Shown here: piece after piece, positions 35,905 to 45,439 of the stretch
How positions within the stretch are numbered: position 1 is the stretch's first letter
Layout of the letters: every line of letters begins with the position of its first letter
Assembly (NCBI GenBank): GCA_900550295.1
Contig: URRM01000001.1
Span: 6,389 to 70,388, forward strand
Direction: 5' to 3'
DNA length: 64,000 nucleotides
Source of the DNA: an uncultured bacterium
Lineage (GTDB): Bacteria > Cyanobacteriota > Vampirovibrionia > Gastranaerophilales > Gastranaerophilaceae
Translations under genes and position numbers: made by a program
Notes under the pieces: generated by a model
Told to the model about the DNA's origin: nothing
What the model saw: only the letters and a program-made list of their open reading frames with translations
Database searches by the model: none

Positions 35905-36936
35905 ATGAAAGCAATTAGATTTTATGCACCACAAGATATCAGATATGAAGAAGTACCCATTACACCACCAAAAGCAGGCGAAGTTGTCATTAAAATAAAA
36001 GCTGCTTTAACTTGTGGCACTGATGTAAAAACCTTCCGTAGGGGGCATCCCGTTTTGATAAAAAAAATTCCATCAGGGTTTGGACATGAATTTTCCGGTA
36101 TAATTGATGAACTTGGAGAAGGTGTGACTAACTTTAAAGTTGGAGATAGAGTTGCTGTTGCAAATTCTGCACCTTGCGGAGAATGTTTTTTCTGTAAGCG
36201 AGAACAATTTAATTTATGCGAAAACCTGAATTTATTAAATGGTGCTTATGCTGAATACATAACAGTTCCAGAGAGAATTGTTAGTAAAAATATGTACGTA
36301 ATTCCTGACAATTTGAGTTTTGAAAAAGCCGCATTTTGTGAACCTTTAGCCAATGTTGTACACGGCGTTGCAAGGACAGAAATAAAAGCAGGACAAAGTG
36401 TGGGAATTATCGGCATTGGACCTATCGGGTTAATGTTTGCACGAGTTGCAAAACTTAAAGGTGCAAGAATAATCGTTGCAGGTAGAAACGAAACAAAATT
36501 AAGACTTGCAGACGAATTTGCTCATGCTGATGAAATTATTGATTTAAAAAAATATCCTAATCCTGAAAAAATATTTAAAGGTTTTTCAGACGAAAATAAA
36601 GGTTTGGATGTTGCAGTTGAATGCGTAGGATTACCTGAGATTTGGGAACAAGTTTTCGGGCTTGTTAGAAAAGGTGGCACCGTTCATTTCTTTGGTGGTT
36701 GCAAAAGTGGTTCAACAGTCACTTTTGACACAACAAAAATGCATTATGGTGACATAAAAATAATGAGTGTCTTCCACCATACCCCTAAATATTTTAAAGA
36801 AGCTCTGGATTTAATTGCCTCTGGAGATATTGAAGTTGAAAAATTAATTACCGAAAAATTGGGACTAAAAGATGTCGAATATGCAATGAAACAGCACATC
36901 GACGGAAAAGCTATTAAATTTTTAATAAAACCTTAG
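35905..36936 (+). CDS. Zinc-dependent alcohol dehydrogenase, second of a pair
   Basis: 343 aa, a paralogue of the upstream gene. Catalytic zinc motif LTCGTDVKTF and GFGHEFSGII; structural zinc CGECFFCKREQFNLC; Rossmann VGIIGIGPIGLMFARVA. AFCEPLANVVHG is the conserved NAD-domain entry. Two-gene operon with 2-bp spacing suggests successive steps on one substrate, or two oxidation states of a sugar alcohol, which is inference. Its stop overlaps by 4 bp the end of a decayed gene on the other strand. Confidence 0.85.
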   Translation: MKAIRFYAPQDIRYEEVPITPPKAGEVVIKIKAALTCGTDVKTFRRGHPVLIKKIPSGFGHEFSGIIDELGEGVTNFKVGDRVAVANSAPCGECFFCKREQFNLCENLNLLNGAYAEYITVPERIVSKNMYVIPDNLSFEKAAFCEPLANVVHGVARTEIKAGQSVGIIGIGPIGLMFARVAKLKGARIIVAGRNETKLRLADEFAHADEIIDLKKYPNPEKIFKGFSDENKGLDVAVECVGLPEIWEQVFGLVRKGGTVHFFGGCKSGSTVTFDTTKMHYGDIKIMSVFHHTPKYFKEALDLIASGDIEVEKLITEKLGLKDVEYAMKQHIDGKAIKFLIKP

Positions 36937-37181
36937 TGTGATTTTACAATCTTTTTAAAAAATTTACCAAAAATTCCGTTTGGTTGTAAAAAGTCTAAAG
37001 TAATTTCAATGTCTTTAGCTTCTTGCCATAGGTGTTTAATAGCATTTGAAGTTTTTTTAGCTTCAAACAGGTCAGCAGCTAACATTTTTTCTTTAAAACC
37101 ATTTGATAACATGTGAATAATTCCAATTCTTGTGAACTCTCTGAAATTATCACAACATGGAAAACAATTAAATCCTCTATA
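36933..37181 (-). pseudogene. C-terminal remnant of a Cys-motif protein
   Basis: An open minus-strand frame of 82 codons begins straight after a stop with no start codon near. It reads RGFNCFPCCDNFREFTRIG, continues through MLSNGFKEKMLAADLFEAK and ends KFFKKIVKSH. The CFPCC-DNF followed by an RIG segment recalls the cysteine-bearing tail of radical-SAM/SPASM proteins, but that is tentative. It lies just downstream of the formyltransferase stop. A translatable short form from MLSNGF is possible but unlikely. Confidence 0.45.
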
Positions 37182-37190
37182 TTACGTATA

Positions 37191-38156
37191 TTATAATGCC
37201 AAATCGTGTAAATCTACAAAATATTTTATGTATTTAGAAGTAAACAATCTGTTTATACGTCCATATAACTTCAATTTGCTCATTTTTAACAATTTTCCGT
37301 CACCACATAAAATTGTTAAAGAATTTTCTTGAAAGTTTTTATCCAAAATTGTTCCTGCTGTCGTAAATTCAGTGTTATTATCCAAAATTTCTAATTCGTA
37401 AGGATTTGGAGTAAAAAATCTGTTTTTATAAGAAAAATAAGTCTTTGACCATGGATAAAAACCACGAATTTGAGCCGAAATTTCTTCTGCCGATTTACTA
37501 AAATCTAACATTATATCATCACGTGTAATTTGAGGATAATAAGTTGCTCTTTCCTCGTTTTGAACTACAGGAATAATAAAATCGTCAGCAAGCATATTCA
37601 ACAACTCTGTAACGGCTGAACGTGCTGTTAAAACTGTTCTTTCTTTAAGTTCTTTGCCTGTATCATCAGGTTTTATTTCAATTTGTTTTTGCAACAAAAT
37701 TGCACCTGCATCATACTCTTCACTCATCAAATGAAAAGTAATACCCGACATTTTTTCTTGATGTCTAATTGTTTCCAGATAAGGATTAGGTCCTCTATAC
37801 TTTGGCAACAATGATGGGTGAACATTAATCATTGCAATTTTTGGCAATTGAATAGATTCTTTTTTTAGTTTTTCTCCCCAAGTACCAATTAACACTATAT
37901 CTGGATTTAATTTTAAAATTTCTTTTCTAAACTGTTCTGAATTAGCACTTTTTGACTTTAATTCAGGCACATTATAGCTCTTAATATAACTGTATTCAGT
38001 TGAAGGAAGAACAAAGTCTTTTATTTTTGTATAAATATCAAGTTTTTTGAGTTTTTCATGACGCATAACACCAACAATTTTGCAGTTTGCATCCTGTACG
38101 CCTGCAATTAAATTGCCTAACATCTCACCATGACCTAATATAACTACTCTAAACAT
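37191..38156 (-). CDS. Formyltransferase (Fmt-like)
   Basis: 321 aa with the formyltransferase fold. The catalytic Asn and His lie in INVHPSLLPKYRGPNP, and the Asp in SEEYDAGAILLQ; a C-terminal domain has QIRGFYPWSKTYFSYKN. These fit methionyl-tRNA formyltransferase, which formylates the initiator tRNA. But the opening MFRVVILGHGEMLGNLIAG lacks the usual MGTPxFAVPxL signature. A sugar-amine formyltransferase is the alternative. Its ATG overlaps the ribF stop by 13 bp, so the two are translated together. Confidence 0.7.
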   Translation of the reverse strand: MFRVVILGHGEMLGNLIAGVQDANCKIVGVMRHEKLKKLDIYTKIKDFVLPSTEYSYIKSYNVPELKSKSANSEQFRKEILKLNPDIVLIGTWGEKLKKESIQLPKIAMINVHPSLLPKYRGPNPYLETIRHQEKMSGITFHLMSEEYDAGAILLQKQIEIKPDDTGKELKERTVLTARSAVTELLNMLADDFIIPVVQNEERATYYPQITRDDIMLDFSKSAEEISAQIRGFYPWSKTYFSYKNRFFTPNPYELEILDNNTEFTTAGTILDKNFQENSLTILCGDGKLLKMSKLKLYGRINRLFTSKYIKYFVDLHDLAL

Positions 38157-39040
38157 TCAATATCCTTCTCAATTTGAGCCTTTAACTCTGCCAAAGATTG
38201 AAATTTCTTCTCATTTCTTATTTTAACTAAAAAACTTACTTTTACCAATTCTCCATAAATATCTTGGTTAAAATCAATAATATGAACCTCTAATAACTTT
38301 TGAGAGTCGTCTGTAACTGTTGGATTTGAACCAAAATTTGCAATCCCCATATATTTTTTACCTAAAACTTCTACCTCAACAGCATAAACACCGTCCGGTA
38401 TATTTATCATTTTTTCAGGCATTTTTAAATTTGCAGTTTTAAATCCAATCGTACGACCTATTTGTCTACCTTTAATTACTTCATTTTTAACATAAAATCT
38501 ATAACCCAGCATTGAATTGGCTTTTGGAATATCACCATTTGATAATGCTTTTCGTATTGCAGTTGAACTTATAACATCTTCATTTAATTTTATTGGATTA
38601 ATTTCTTTAAATTCGTATCCATACTCTTGCTGCATCAATCTTAAATAGTCCACACCGCCGGATTTGTTATAGCCAAAATAGTGATTAAATCCGGTTGCAA
38701 TCATTTTTGGATGTAAATCATCAACCAAATTTTTTAAATAATCTGAAGCTGTTTGTTTTGCTAAATCTTCCGTAAAATCAGAAAGATACAAATAATCCAC
38801 ACCCAGCTTTTTTATCGCTTTAATTTTCTCTTCAAGAGTAATTATATAATTTGGTTTTACATTATTCAATGCAACATATGGAGATTGGCGAAAAGTTACA
38901 ACCGCAGATTTTATGTTGTTTTTCTTGGCATAATCAACAGCAGCGTTAATTACAGCTTTATGACCTAAATGAACGCCATCAAAAAAACCCAGGGCAATCG
39001 CCAAATTTTCGTTACTTTTTAACTTGTTTAAAATCTCCAT
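38144..39040 (-). CDS. ribF: Bifunctional riboflavin kinase/FAD synthetase RibF
   Basis: 298 aa. The N-terminal FMN adenylyltransferase domain has ALGFFDGVHLGHKAVI and SSTAIRKALSNGDI. The C-terminal riboflavin kinase domain has GRTIGFKTANLKMPEKM and GVYAVEVEV, then GIANFGSNPTV. It makes FMN and FAD from riboflavin, and connects with ribD at 32071. The start has a perfect TATAAT 6 nt upstream and no ribosome site. Confidence 0.94.
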   Translation of the reverse strand: MEILNKLKSNENLAIALGFFDGVHLGHKAVINAAVDYAKKNNIKSAVVTFRQSPYVALNNVKPNYIITLEEKIKAIKKLGVDYLYLSDFTEDLAKQTASDYLKNLVDDLHPKMIATGFNHYFGYNKSGGVDYLRLMQQEYGYEFKEINPIKLNEDVISSTAIRKALSNGDIPKANSMLGYRFYVKNEVIKGRQIGRTIGFKTANLKMPEKMINIPDGVYAVEVEVLGKKYMGIANFGSNPTVTDDSQKLLEVHIIDFNQDIYGELVKVSFLVKIRNEKKFQSLAELKAQIEKDIECLE

Positions 39041-39046
39041 AGAAAC

Positions 39047-39052
39047 ATTATA
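39047..39052 (-). promoter_or_regulatory. Leaderless-type -10 of ribF
   Basis: TATAAT on the minus strand, 6 nt before the ribF ATG; no clear -35 at the usual spacing. Confidence 0.4.
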
Positions 39053-39123
39053 TTATAAAATTAATTCAAATATTGTCATGAAAAAATTTTTTTCATGATA
39101 AAATTATTTCAAGGAACAAACTC

Positions 39124-41370
39124 ATGAGAATATTCGAGGTTAAAAATAACCTGGTAAAAATTTTTTATGAAACAAGTGACAACTTGTTCTTATCCGGATT
39201 TGTAATGATTAAGGATAGCAGAGAATCTTACATTGGTCAGATTATGCACCTGGAATCAAGCAAACACGGTAATGTTGCTATTGCCAAAATTATTTTTAAC
39301 ATCACAGAAGAAGGCGTTATCACTACATATTCGGGCTCAATTCCTGCAATAAATAGTGCTATTTCTAACATCAATTCCGTTGATTTCCTTAAACTTATAC
39401 AAGGTCAAACCCCAATTTTAATAGGTGAATTCATAGATAACGATATTTTGGTTTCACTTGATAAAAGTTTTCTTGAAAATAAATTAGTTATTTGTTCCGA
39501 AAATCAAGAAAACTCTGATTTAATGATTAAAACATTAAATCAACAAATTAAAAATTACAGCAAAAAGACTGTCATCATTGATACTGACGGGGAAAGCATT
39601 TTTGATAAAAATACTTTCATAATGGGTGAAAATTTTCGTCTTCCGATAAACAATCAGTTAATCAACTTTATTTATGAAAACGGATTAGATTTTAAAAGCG
39701 CACGAAGCAAAGCTATTTTGCAAGAAACTTTTTTAGAAATTCAATATTACTTGTCAAGCCTAGAAGAGCCTTATATTCCAGTTAAAAAGTTTATTGATAT
39801 TCTTGAAAAACAATACGAAAATTCAAAACTTCCTGAGCTCGTACTACTTAAAAATGCTCTGGTAAGATTTGATGAAGCCGGTATTTTTGCAAGAAATTTA
39901 CTTGAATACAAAAATGTTTTTGAATCATTACTTCAAAACCAAACAACAGTTATAAACATTGCAAATGTCGATGAATCAATCCAAAGGGAAACTATATCTT
40001 ACATCTACAATGTTCTTTCAGGTTTTTCAGAAGATTTTTATGTATTTGTAAAATTAAACAATGCAAATTCAGACAAAAAATTATTAAAACAAATATTCTC
40101 AAACTCAAATATATACTCAATTACGAATTGTTCCTATTCGTACAAATACTTAACAGAATTAAAGAAAATTTCAAAAGACTTAATTCTGTTTACCCCTTTG
40201 TTGCAACAGCAAGATTTTGCAAGCTACAACACTTTCTTGACAACTTTAGGAAGAACAGAATTTGTGGTTTACGGTAAAGCAACACAATATATGCCGTTGA
40301 TAATTAAATTATCGGAAAAAGCTCGTATTACAAGAACTGCACCACACGTATCAATGTCACAAGAAGATGCGCAAAGAATGGTTCAAAACCAATTAAAAGA
40401 ACAACAACGACGTTATGAAGCTGAAAAGGTTCAGCAAGAAGCCTACAATCAGCAACAACAAATGACTCAACAAATGTTCCAACAACAAATGGCACAGATG
40501 GTTTATCCGCAAATGTACCCACAACAACCGCAGATATTCTATCCGCAACAACCGCCAATTTTCCCTCAACCGCAAATGTTTGCACAACCTATGTATAATC
40601 AACCATATATGCAGCCATATCCTCAAATGCAACAACCATATATGGCACAACCTTTTATGCAAAATCCACAGCAACCTTTTGCAACACAACCGATTCAACC
40701 AGCACAATCGCAAACTTCACAAACTCCTCATCCACAACAAAATGTTCCTCAACAACAAGCACCTAGTGAAGTTGCACCACAAATTTTCAAATCTATAGAA
40801 CCCCAAGAAATGCCTGTTGAAAATCCATCTCTGGATGTACACTCAACTCAAAATTCAAACATTATAAATGTTGATGATCCTTCTACACAACTTACTGAAG
40901 AAGATTTAGATCAAATTCAAGATGTTGATATATATGAAGATTCATCAATGCAAGAAAAAACCCCTGAAATCATTGAAGAAAATCCGTTTGAACCTCTAGA
41001 ACATGAAATTCAAACAGAAGAAGATGATTCTTATTTAGACGAAATTCAACCGGATGAAAACGATATTATTGAGGAAGAAGTTTCTGATCCTGAAACAGAA
41101 GAACCTCAAGATATAAAAACAAAATATAACATTACAGAAGAAGATTTAAAAGAAAAAGAAGTTGTTCCTATATACCCTGCAAATACCGGCTCTAACAATA
41201 TCAATGTCGAATACAACAAGGGTGACGTTGTAGTTCACAAAGAATTTGGAACTGGTCGTGTAGAAAAAATTATTAACTATGGCAGCAAAAAACTTTGTTC
41301 TGTATATTTTGAAGGATTAGGCAGAAGACTTCTTGATCCAACACTTTCAGAATTAAAAAAGGCTAATTAA
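39124..41370 (+). CDS. HerA-like domain with degenerate P-loop fused to a UvrD-type Tudor domain
   Basis: 748 aa with no exact match I can name. Residues 1-100 resemble the HAS barrel of HerA/FtsK-like ATPases (SGFVMIKDSRESYIGQIMHL). Where a GxxGxGKS P-loop is expected, the sequence is VICSENQENSDLMIKTL (122-138), and TVIIDTDGES (149-158) sits where Walker B is usual, so ATP binding is doubtful. Residues ~425-590 are Gln/Pro/Tyr-rich and ~600-690 strongly acidic, both probably disordered. The last 50 residues (KGDVVVHKEFGTGRVEKI to DPTLSELKKAN) match the Tudor domain of UvrD/PcrA that contacts RNA polymerase. CAAGGAA precedes the ATG. The MCE gene follows after 5 bp. Confidence 0.55.
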   Translation: MRIFEVKNNLVKIFYETSDNLFLSGFVMIKDSRESYIGQIMHLESSKHGNVAIAKIIFNITEEGVITTYSGSIPAINSAISNINSVDFLKLIQGQTPILIGEFIDNDILVSLDKSFLENKLVICSENQENSDLMIKTLNQQIKNYSKKTVIIDTDGESIFDKNTFIMGENFRLPINNQLINFIYENGLDFKSARSKAILQETFLEIQYYLSSLEEPYIPVKKFIDILEKQYENSKLPELVLLKNALVRFDEAGIFARNLLEYKNVFESLLQNQTTVINIANVDESIQRETISYIYNVLSGFSEDFYVFVKLNNANSDKKLLKQIFSNSNIYSITNCSYSYKYLTELKKISKDLILFTPLLQQQDFASYNTFLTTLGRTEFVVYGKATQYMPLIIKLSEKARITRTAPHVSMSQEDAQRMVQNQLKEQQRRYEAEKVQQEAYNQQQQMTQQMFQQQMAQMVYPQMYPQQPQIFYPQQPPIFPQPQMFAQPMYNQPYMQPYPQMQQPYMAQPFMQNPQQPFATQPIQPAQSQTSQTPHPQQNVPQQQAPSEVAPQIFKSIEPQEMPVENPSLDVHSTQNSNIINVDDPSTQLTEEDLDQIQDVDIYEDSSMQEKTPEIIEENPFEPLEHEIQTEEDDSYLDEIQPDENDIIEEEVSDPETEEPQDIKTKYNITEEDLKEKEVVPIYPANTGSNNINVEYNKGDVVVHKEFGTGRVEKIINYGSKKLCSVYFEGLGRRLLDPTLSELKKAN

Positions 41371-41375
41371 TATAA

Positions 41376-41996
41376 ATGAAAAATACTACTAATAACAAAA
41401 CCAAATATAAAAAATTAGCACAGTTCATTGAACTTTTTATTTGGTTTTTATTATTAGTTTGCATTGTTGGAATTGGCATAGTTACAAAACATAATTACAA
41501 TCAATATAAAACATATAAAATATTCTTACAAGATGTTGACGGTATTATTAAAGGCTCACCTGTAAGAATGATGGGTATTCACATTGGGTATGTCAGAAAA
41601 GTTAAAATCATTAATGATATGGTTTTTGTTGATTTTATAATTAATCAAAAGGGTATTGATATTCCAAAAGGCTCAATGGTAACAGTTGAATTTACAGGTC
41701 TTGGTGGTTCAAAATCTATAGAAATTTACACACCAAAAGATAAAGTTCCTGAAGGAACTCAGACTTTTGAAATTCAACAACCACGCAGAATTGGAGCAGC
41801 TTTGAGTTTATTAGACTCTATGTTAGAAAAAATTTCAGCAATTATGTTCCAATGCACAAGCTTTACAGATTCTATAAACAGAGCCTTCTCTCATTCTGAA
41901 AAGACAAATGTAGAAAAACCTGTTGGAGATATCCTTAATGATACAGATAAATGGTTGGATGACAAACAAAAGAAAATAGATAATATAAAGAACTAA
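41376..41996 (+). CDS. MCE-domain (MlaD-like) membrane-anchored protein
   Basis: 206 aa. One N-terminal membrane helix (about 17-37, LFIWFLLLVCIVGIGIV) anchors a single MCE domain (40-125: QDVDGIIKGSPVRMMGIHIG, VEFTGLGGSKSIEIY). A helical tail follows. MlaD-type proteins form hexamers that pass phospholipids between the membranes of diderm bacteria. The MlaE permease and MlaF ATPase are not beside it. It directly follows the HerA-Tudor gene by 5 bp and precedes upp by 31 bp. Confidence 0.82.
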   Translation: MKNTTNNKTKYKKLAQFIELFIWFLLLVCIVGIGIVTKHNYNQYKTYKIFLQDVDGIIKGSPVRMMGIHIGYVRKVKIINDMVFVDFIINQKGIDIPKGSMVTVEFTGLGGSKSIEIYTPKDKVPEGTQTFEIQQPRRIGAALSLLDSMLEKISAIMFQCTSFTDSINRAFSHSEKTNVEKPVGDILNDTDKWLDDKQKKIDNIKN

Positions 41997-42027
41997 GATA
42001 TTATAATAGAAAAAGAGGTATGAATAA

Positions 42028-42678
42028 ATGAACAAAGATTTAGTAAGAATTATTGAAAATCCAGTAATATTTCAAAATTTATGTACAATGCGTGACAAAC
42101 GCACTGACAGCCAAGGCGTAAGACTTGCTACAAGAAAAATTACACGTGTACTTTTGTATGAAGCTGCTAAAAATTTACCATTAGTAGAAAAAGAAATTGA
42201 AACTCCAATTAAAACAACAACATTCAAAACTATTAAAGAAGATATAAATATCATTATTTCGCCAATTTTAAGAGCTGGTCTAATCTTCACAGATGAAGCA
42301 ATTGATATTTTACCGCAAGCTTGCATCCGTCATATCGGTATGTATAGAGATGAAAAAACATTAAAACCTGTTTGGTATTACAATAAAGTACCTATGGAAG
42401 CTCCAAATCCGGAAAACTTTTACATCTACATTACAGATCCAATGCTTGCAACAGGCAACTCTTTGCTTGAAGCAATCAGACTTTATGCAGATAAGAAAAT
42501 CCCTATGTCTAACATCAAATGTATTTGTATTATGGCAGCACCGGAAGGTATTGAAAATATTCAAAGAGAATTCCCTGAAGTTGAAATTATTACAGCAGCA
42601 GTTGACGAAGGCATAAACGAAAAAGGCTACATTGTACCAGGAATGGGCGATGCAGGTGATAGAATTTTCAATACTTAA
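42028..42678 (+). CDS. upp: Uracil phosphoribosyltransferase
   Basis: 216 aa. The PRPP-binding loop is YITDPMLATGNSLLEAI, the flexible loop lies around ISPILRAGLIFTDEAI, and the uracil-binding C-terminus is GYIVPGMGDAGDR. It salvages uracil to UMP. AAGAGGT lies 8 nt before the ATG. Possibly co-transcribed with the two upstream genes. Confidence 0.95.
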   Translation: MNKDLVRIIENPVIFQNLCTMRDKRTDSQGVRLATRKITRVLLYEAAKNLPLVEKEIETPIKTTTFKTIKEDINIIISPILRAGLIFTDEAIDILPQACIRHIGMYRDEKTLKPVWYYNKVPMEAPNPENFYIYITDPMLATGNSLLEAIRLYADKKIPMSNIKCICIMAAPEGIENIQREFPEVEIITAAVDEGINEKGYIVPGMGDAGDRIFNT

Positions 42679-42764
42679 TATATCTACAAAAACATAGCTA
42701 AAAAAGTGTAAATTCCTTATGTATCAAATATAATATTGTACATAGAGGAAGGATTTAGTTTTCT

Positions 42765-44312
42765 TTGAAAAAGATTGTACAAATATTATCGATATTTTTT
42801 GTTTTATTTGCATTATGCAATTGTGTATATGCAATAGAAGATGTGCAAAAAAATAAGAACAAAGAAGTTGTATTAAAAAAAGAAGTTAAAGAAAACGCAC
42901 CAAAAGATGATTTATCCAGAATGGAAGCAAACGTTGAAATTCAAGATGGTGCAGTTTTGTCATTAGAAGATTGTATAAGAATTGCTTTAACCAACAGTCC
43001 TTCTGTAAAAAAATATAAAAACTTGGTTAAACACGCAAACGCTATTTTAGGACAATCAAAAGCTTCTTACTTTCCATCGCTAAGCTTAGGCACAGGTTAT
43101 TACGGAAAATTCAATAATAACGATGGAAATTCAACAAGTGATAACTCTTATGGTTTAAACGCATCTTTAAGTCAATTAATATTTAGTTTTGGTAAAGTTG
43201 GAACAAAAATCAAAAAAGCAAAATTGAACAAAATTGCGGCAGATTTTGATTTGAACTATGAAATAATCAGAACTATCTTTAATGTAAAAACTAATTATTA
43301 TGCCGTTTTAGCAGCCACTGCTAATATGAAAGTTCAAGAGGCAAACATTTCTGTCAACGAACGTCAATATCAACAAACAAAGGCTTATTTTGAAGAAGGT
43401 TTGAAATCAAAAATTGACTTGGTTAACGCAGAAGTTTACTTGAGTGATGCAAAAATTAACTACGTAACTGCACAAAACACTTATGATGCAGCAGTTATTG
43501 CATTAAACAACTCAATGTACATTCAAAGTTCACCAAAATATTCAATTGAAAAACTTGAATCATTTAATTTTGCAAACAAATATGCAGAAGTTACACTTAA
43601 GAACTTTGACCAAGATTTAGTTAAAAAATTTAAAGCCCCTGACCTTGCTGAAGGTGCAAGTTATCAAACAAGCGTACAGAAAAATGAATTAATTGATATT
43701 AATTATAAAGTTGAAAAATTCCCTTACACATTGAATGAATCTATTGCTTTGGCAAAAGAAAATCGTCCCGATTTGCATTCATACGTTGCAGTAAGAGATG
43801 CCTTAAAACAAGAATTAAAATATCAAAGAATTCAATATTTACCTGACTTAAAAGCAAAGGGTACTTATGGACTTAATGCTGCAAGCACGATGTCAAATTC
43901 ATTCCAAGTTACAGGAACCTTGGATTTTGCCTCAATTAACGCAATGGATATCAAATACAAAATCGAAGAAGCAAAAGCAAACTTGGATGTAGCAGATAAT
44001 GCTATTGACAAAATGGAAAAAGATATTTACTTTAGCGTACAAACAGCTTATGTAAATATGGTTCAATTAGAAAAGAAAATTCCATTAACAGAAGTTTCAG
44101 TAAAACAAACATTTGAAAATTTAGAACTTGCAATGGGCAGATATGAAGTTGGTTTAGGCAACTTCTTAGAAGTTCAAGATGCAATTGTAAATTATAATAA
44201 AGCTCAAGAAAGCTATGTTAAATTAATCTTTGATTACAACGTAGCAAGAGCAAAAGTTGAATTAGAAATCGCAAAACTTGATAAACCTCAAGAACAAAAG
44301 GACAATAAATAG
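42765..44312 (+). CDS. TolC-family outer-membrane efflux protein
   Basis: 515 aa with signal peptide (KKIVQILSIFFVLFALCNCVYA). The start is TTG 42765: an in-frame TAG lies only three codons upstream, the intervening codons are not starts, and the signal peptide begins directly after. GAGGAAGG (42745-42752) is the ribosome site. The two outer-membrane efflux repeats are seen from LSLEDCIRIALTNSPSVKK and from TLNESIALAKENRPDLHSY, with NFLEVQDAIVNYNKAQESY at the end. It forms the exit channel for the MacA/MacB-type genes that follow without a gap. Confidence 0.88.
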   Translation: MKKIVQILSIFFVLFALCNCVYAIEDVQKNKNKEVVLKKEVKENAPKDDLSRMEANVEIQDGAVLSLEDCIRIALTNSPSVKKYKNLVKHANAILGQSKASYFPSLSLGTGYYGKFNNNDGNSTSDNSYGLNASLSQLIFSFGKVGTKIKKAKLNKIAADFDLNYEIIRTIFNVKTNYYAVLAATANMKVQEANISVNERQYQQTKAYFEEGLKSKIDLVNAEVYLSDAKINYVTAQNTYDAAVIALNNSMYIQSSPKYSIEKLESFNFANKYAEVTLKNFDQDLVKKFKAPDLAEGASYQTSVQKNELIDINYKVEKFPYTLNESIALAKENRPDLHSYVAVRDALKQELKYQRIQYLPDLKAKGTYGLNAASTMSNSFQVTGTLDFASINAMDIKYKIEEAKANLDVADNAIDKMEKDIYFSVQTAYVNMVQLEKKIPLTEVSVKQTFENLELAMGRYEVGLGNFLEVQDAIVNYNKAQESYVKLIFDYNVARAKVELEIAKLDKPQEQKDNK

Positions 44313-45437
44313 ATGAACAAGAAAAAAATCGCTATTGTAGCATTAATCGTAGTTGTCGTATTACTTGTTGCAATAAAAGTTATAGCAGGAAAAGCTCACA
44401 AATATAAAACTGAAAAAGCAGAAAAACATACAATTCAACAAATTGTAGAAGCTTCTGGAACTGTAAATCCTGTAAATACAGTCAGCGTAGGTTCAACTGT
44501 ATCAGGTTTGATGAAGGAGGTTTATGTTGATTTCAACTCTAAAGTTAAAGCTGGTCAATTAATCGCATTAATGGATACTAGTTTACTTCAAGCAAATGTT
44601 GATAAAGCAAGAAGTAACTATGACAAACAAAAAGCGATTACAGATAACAGTTTAAAAACTTACAACAGATACAAAAATCTTGTTGCAAGAAACTTTATGG
44701 CAAGAAGTGAATTAGACCAAGCACAAGCTGATTATTTATCAAATAAAGCTCTTTTAAACGCAGCAAAAGCGGATTTAGAATACGCAGAACGTCAATGCTC
44801 ATTCGCATACATCTATTCACCTGTTGATGGTATTATTGTTACACGTAATGTTGATCCCGGACAACCGGTTGCGGCAAGTTTCCAAGCACCTGAATTATTC
44901 ACAGTTGCAAGAGATTTAAAAGAAATGCAAATTGAAGTTAACGTTTCAGAAGCAGATATTGGTAAAATTAAAGAAGGTCAAGAAGTTGACTACACACTTG
45001 ACGGATATCAAGATGAAATATTTAAAGGTCGAGTTTCACAAGTTAGAATTTCGCCAACAACTGTTTCAAATGTTGTAACATACACAGTTGTAGTAAAAGT
45101 TGATAACGACGACTTAAAGCTTAAACCCGGTATGACAGCAAATGTTTCTATCATCACTCAAAAGAAAGAAAATGTTCTTTGCGTTCCATCAATTGCTTTG
45201 AAATATACACCTACAACAAAAGGTGAAATCAAACGTTATGACACACAAGGAATTTGGGTATTAAGAGGCTCAAAACCTGTAAGAGAAACTGTTGAAATAG
45301 GTGCAAGTGACGATACTTATACAGAAATTACATCAGGAAATATTCAAGAAGGTGACAGAATCATTGTTAGCAGTGATGGAAAGTCTTCAAAACAAGACAG
45401 CAAAGATAATAGAAAACCACCAATGAGAATGTTTTAA
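44313..45437 (+). CDS. macA: MacA-type periplasmic adaptor protein
   Basis: 374 aa RND/MacA-type membrane-fusion protein. One N-terminal membrane helix (IAIVALIVVVVLLVAIKVI) is followed by the barrel-sandwich half (SGTVNPVNTVSVGSTVSG), a coiled-coil hairpin of two antiparallel helices (about 80-150), the second lipoyl half (YIYSPVDGIIVTRNVDPGQ), and a beta-barrel. It bridges the inner-membrane transporter and the TolC channel. It begins on the base after the tolC-like stop and is followed by the ATPase after 2 bp. Confidence 0.86.
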   Translation: MNKKKIAIVALIVVVVLLVAIKVIAGKAHKYKTEKAEKHTIQQIVEASGTVNPVNTVSVGSTVSGLMKEVYVDFNSKVKAGQLIALMDTSLLQANVDKARSNYDKQKAITDNSLKTYNRYKNLVARNFMARSELDQAQADYLSNKALLNAAKADLEYAERQCSFAYIYSPVDGIIVTRNVDPGQPVAASFQAPELFTVARDLKEMQIEVNVSEADIGKIKEGQEVDYTLDGYQDEIFKGRVSQVRISPTTVSNVVTYTVVVKVDNDDLKLKPGMTANVSIITQKKENVLCVPSIALKYTPTTKGEIKRYDTQGIWVLRGSKPVRETVEIGASDDTYTEITSGNIQEGDRIIVSSDGKSSKQDSKDNRKPPMRMF

Positions 45438-45439
45438 AA

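Noticed and set aside
40328..40798. Frames opposite or shifted within the Gln/Pro-rich part of the HerA-Tudor gene
   Set aside because: CAA-rich repeats give long shadow frames in every phase; only the main frame has domain structure at both ends.
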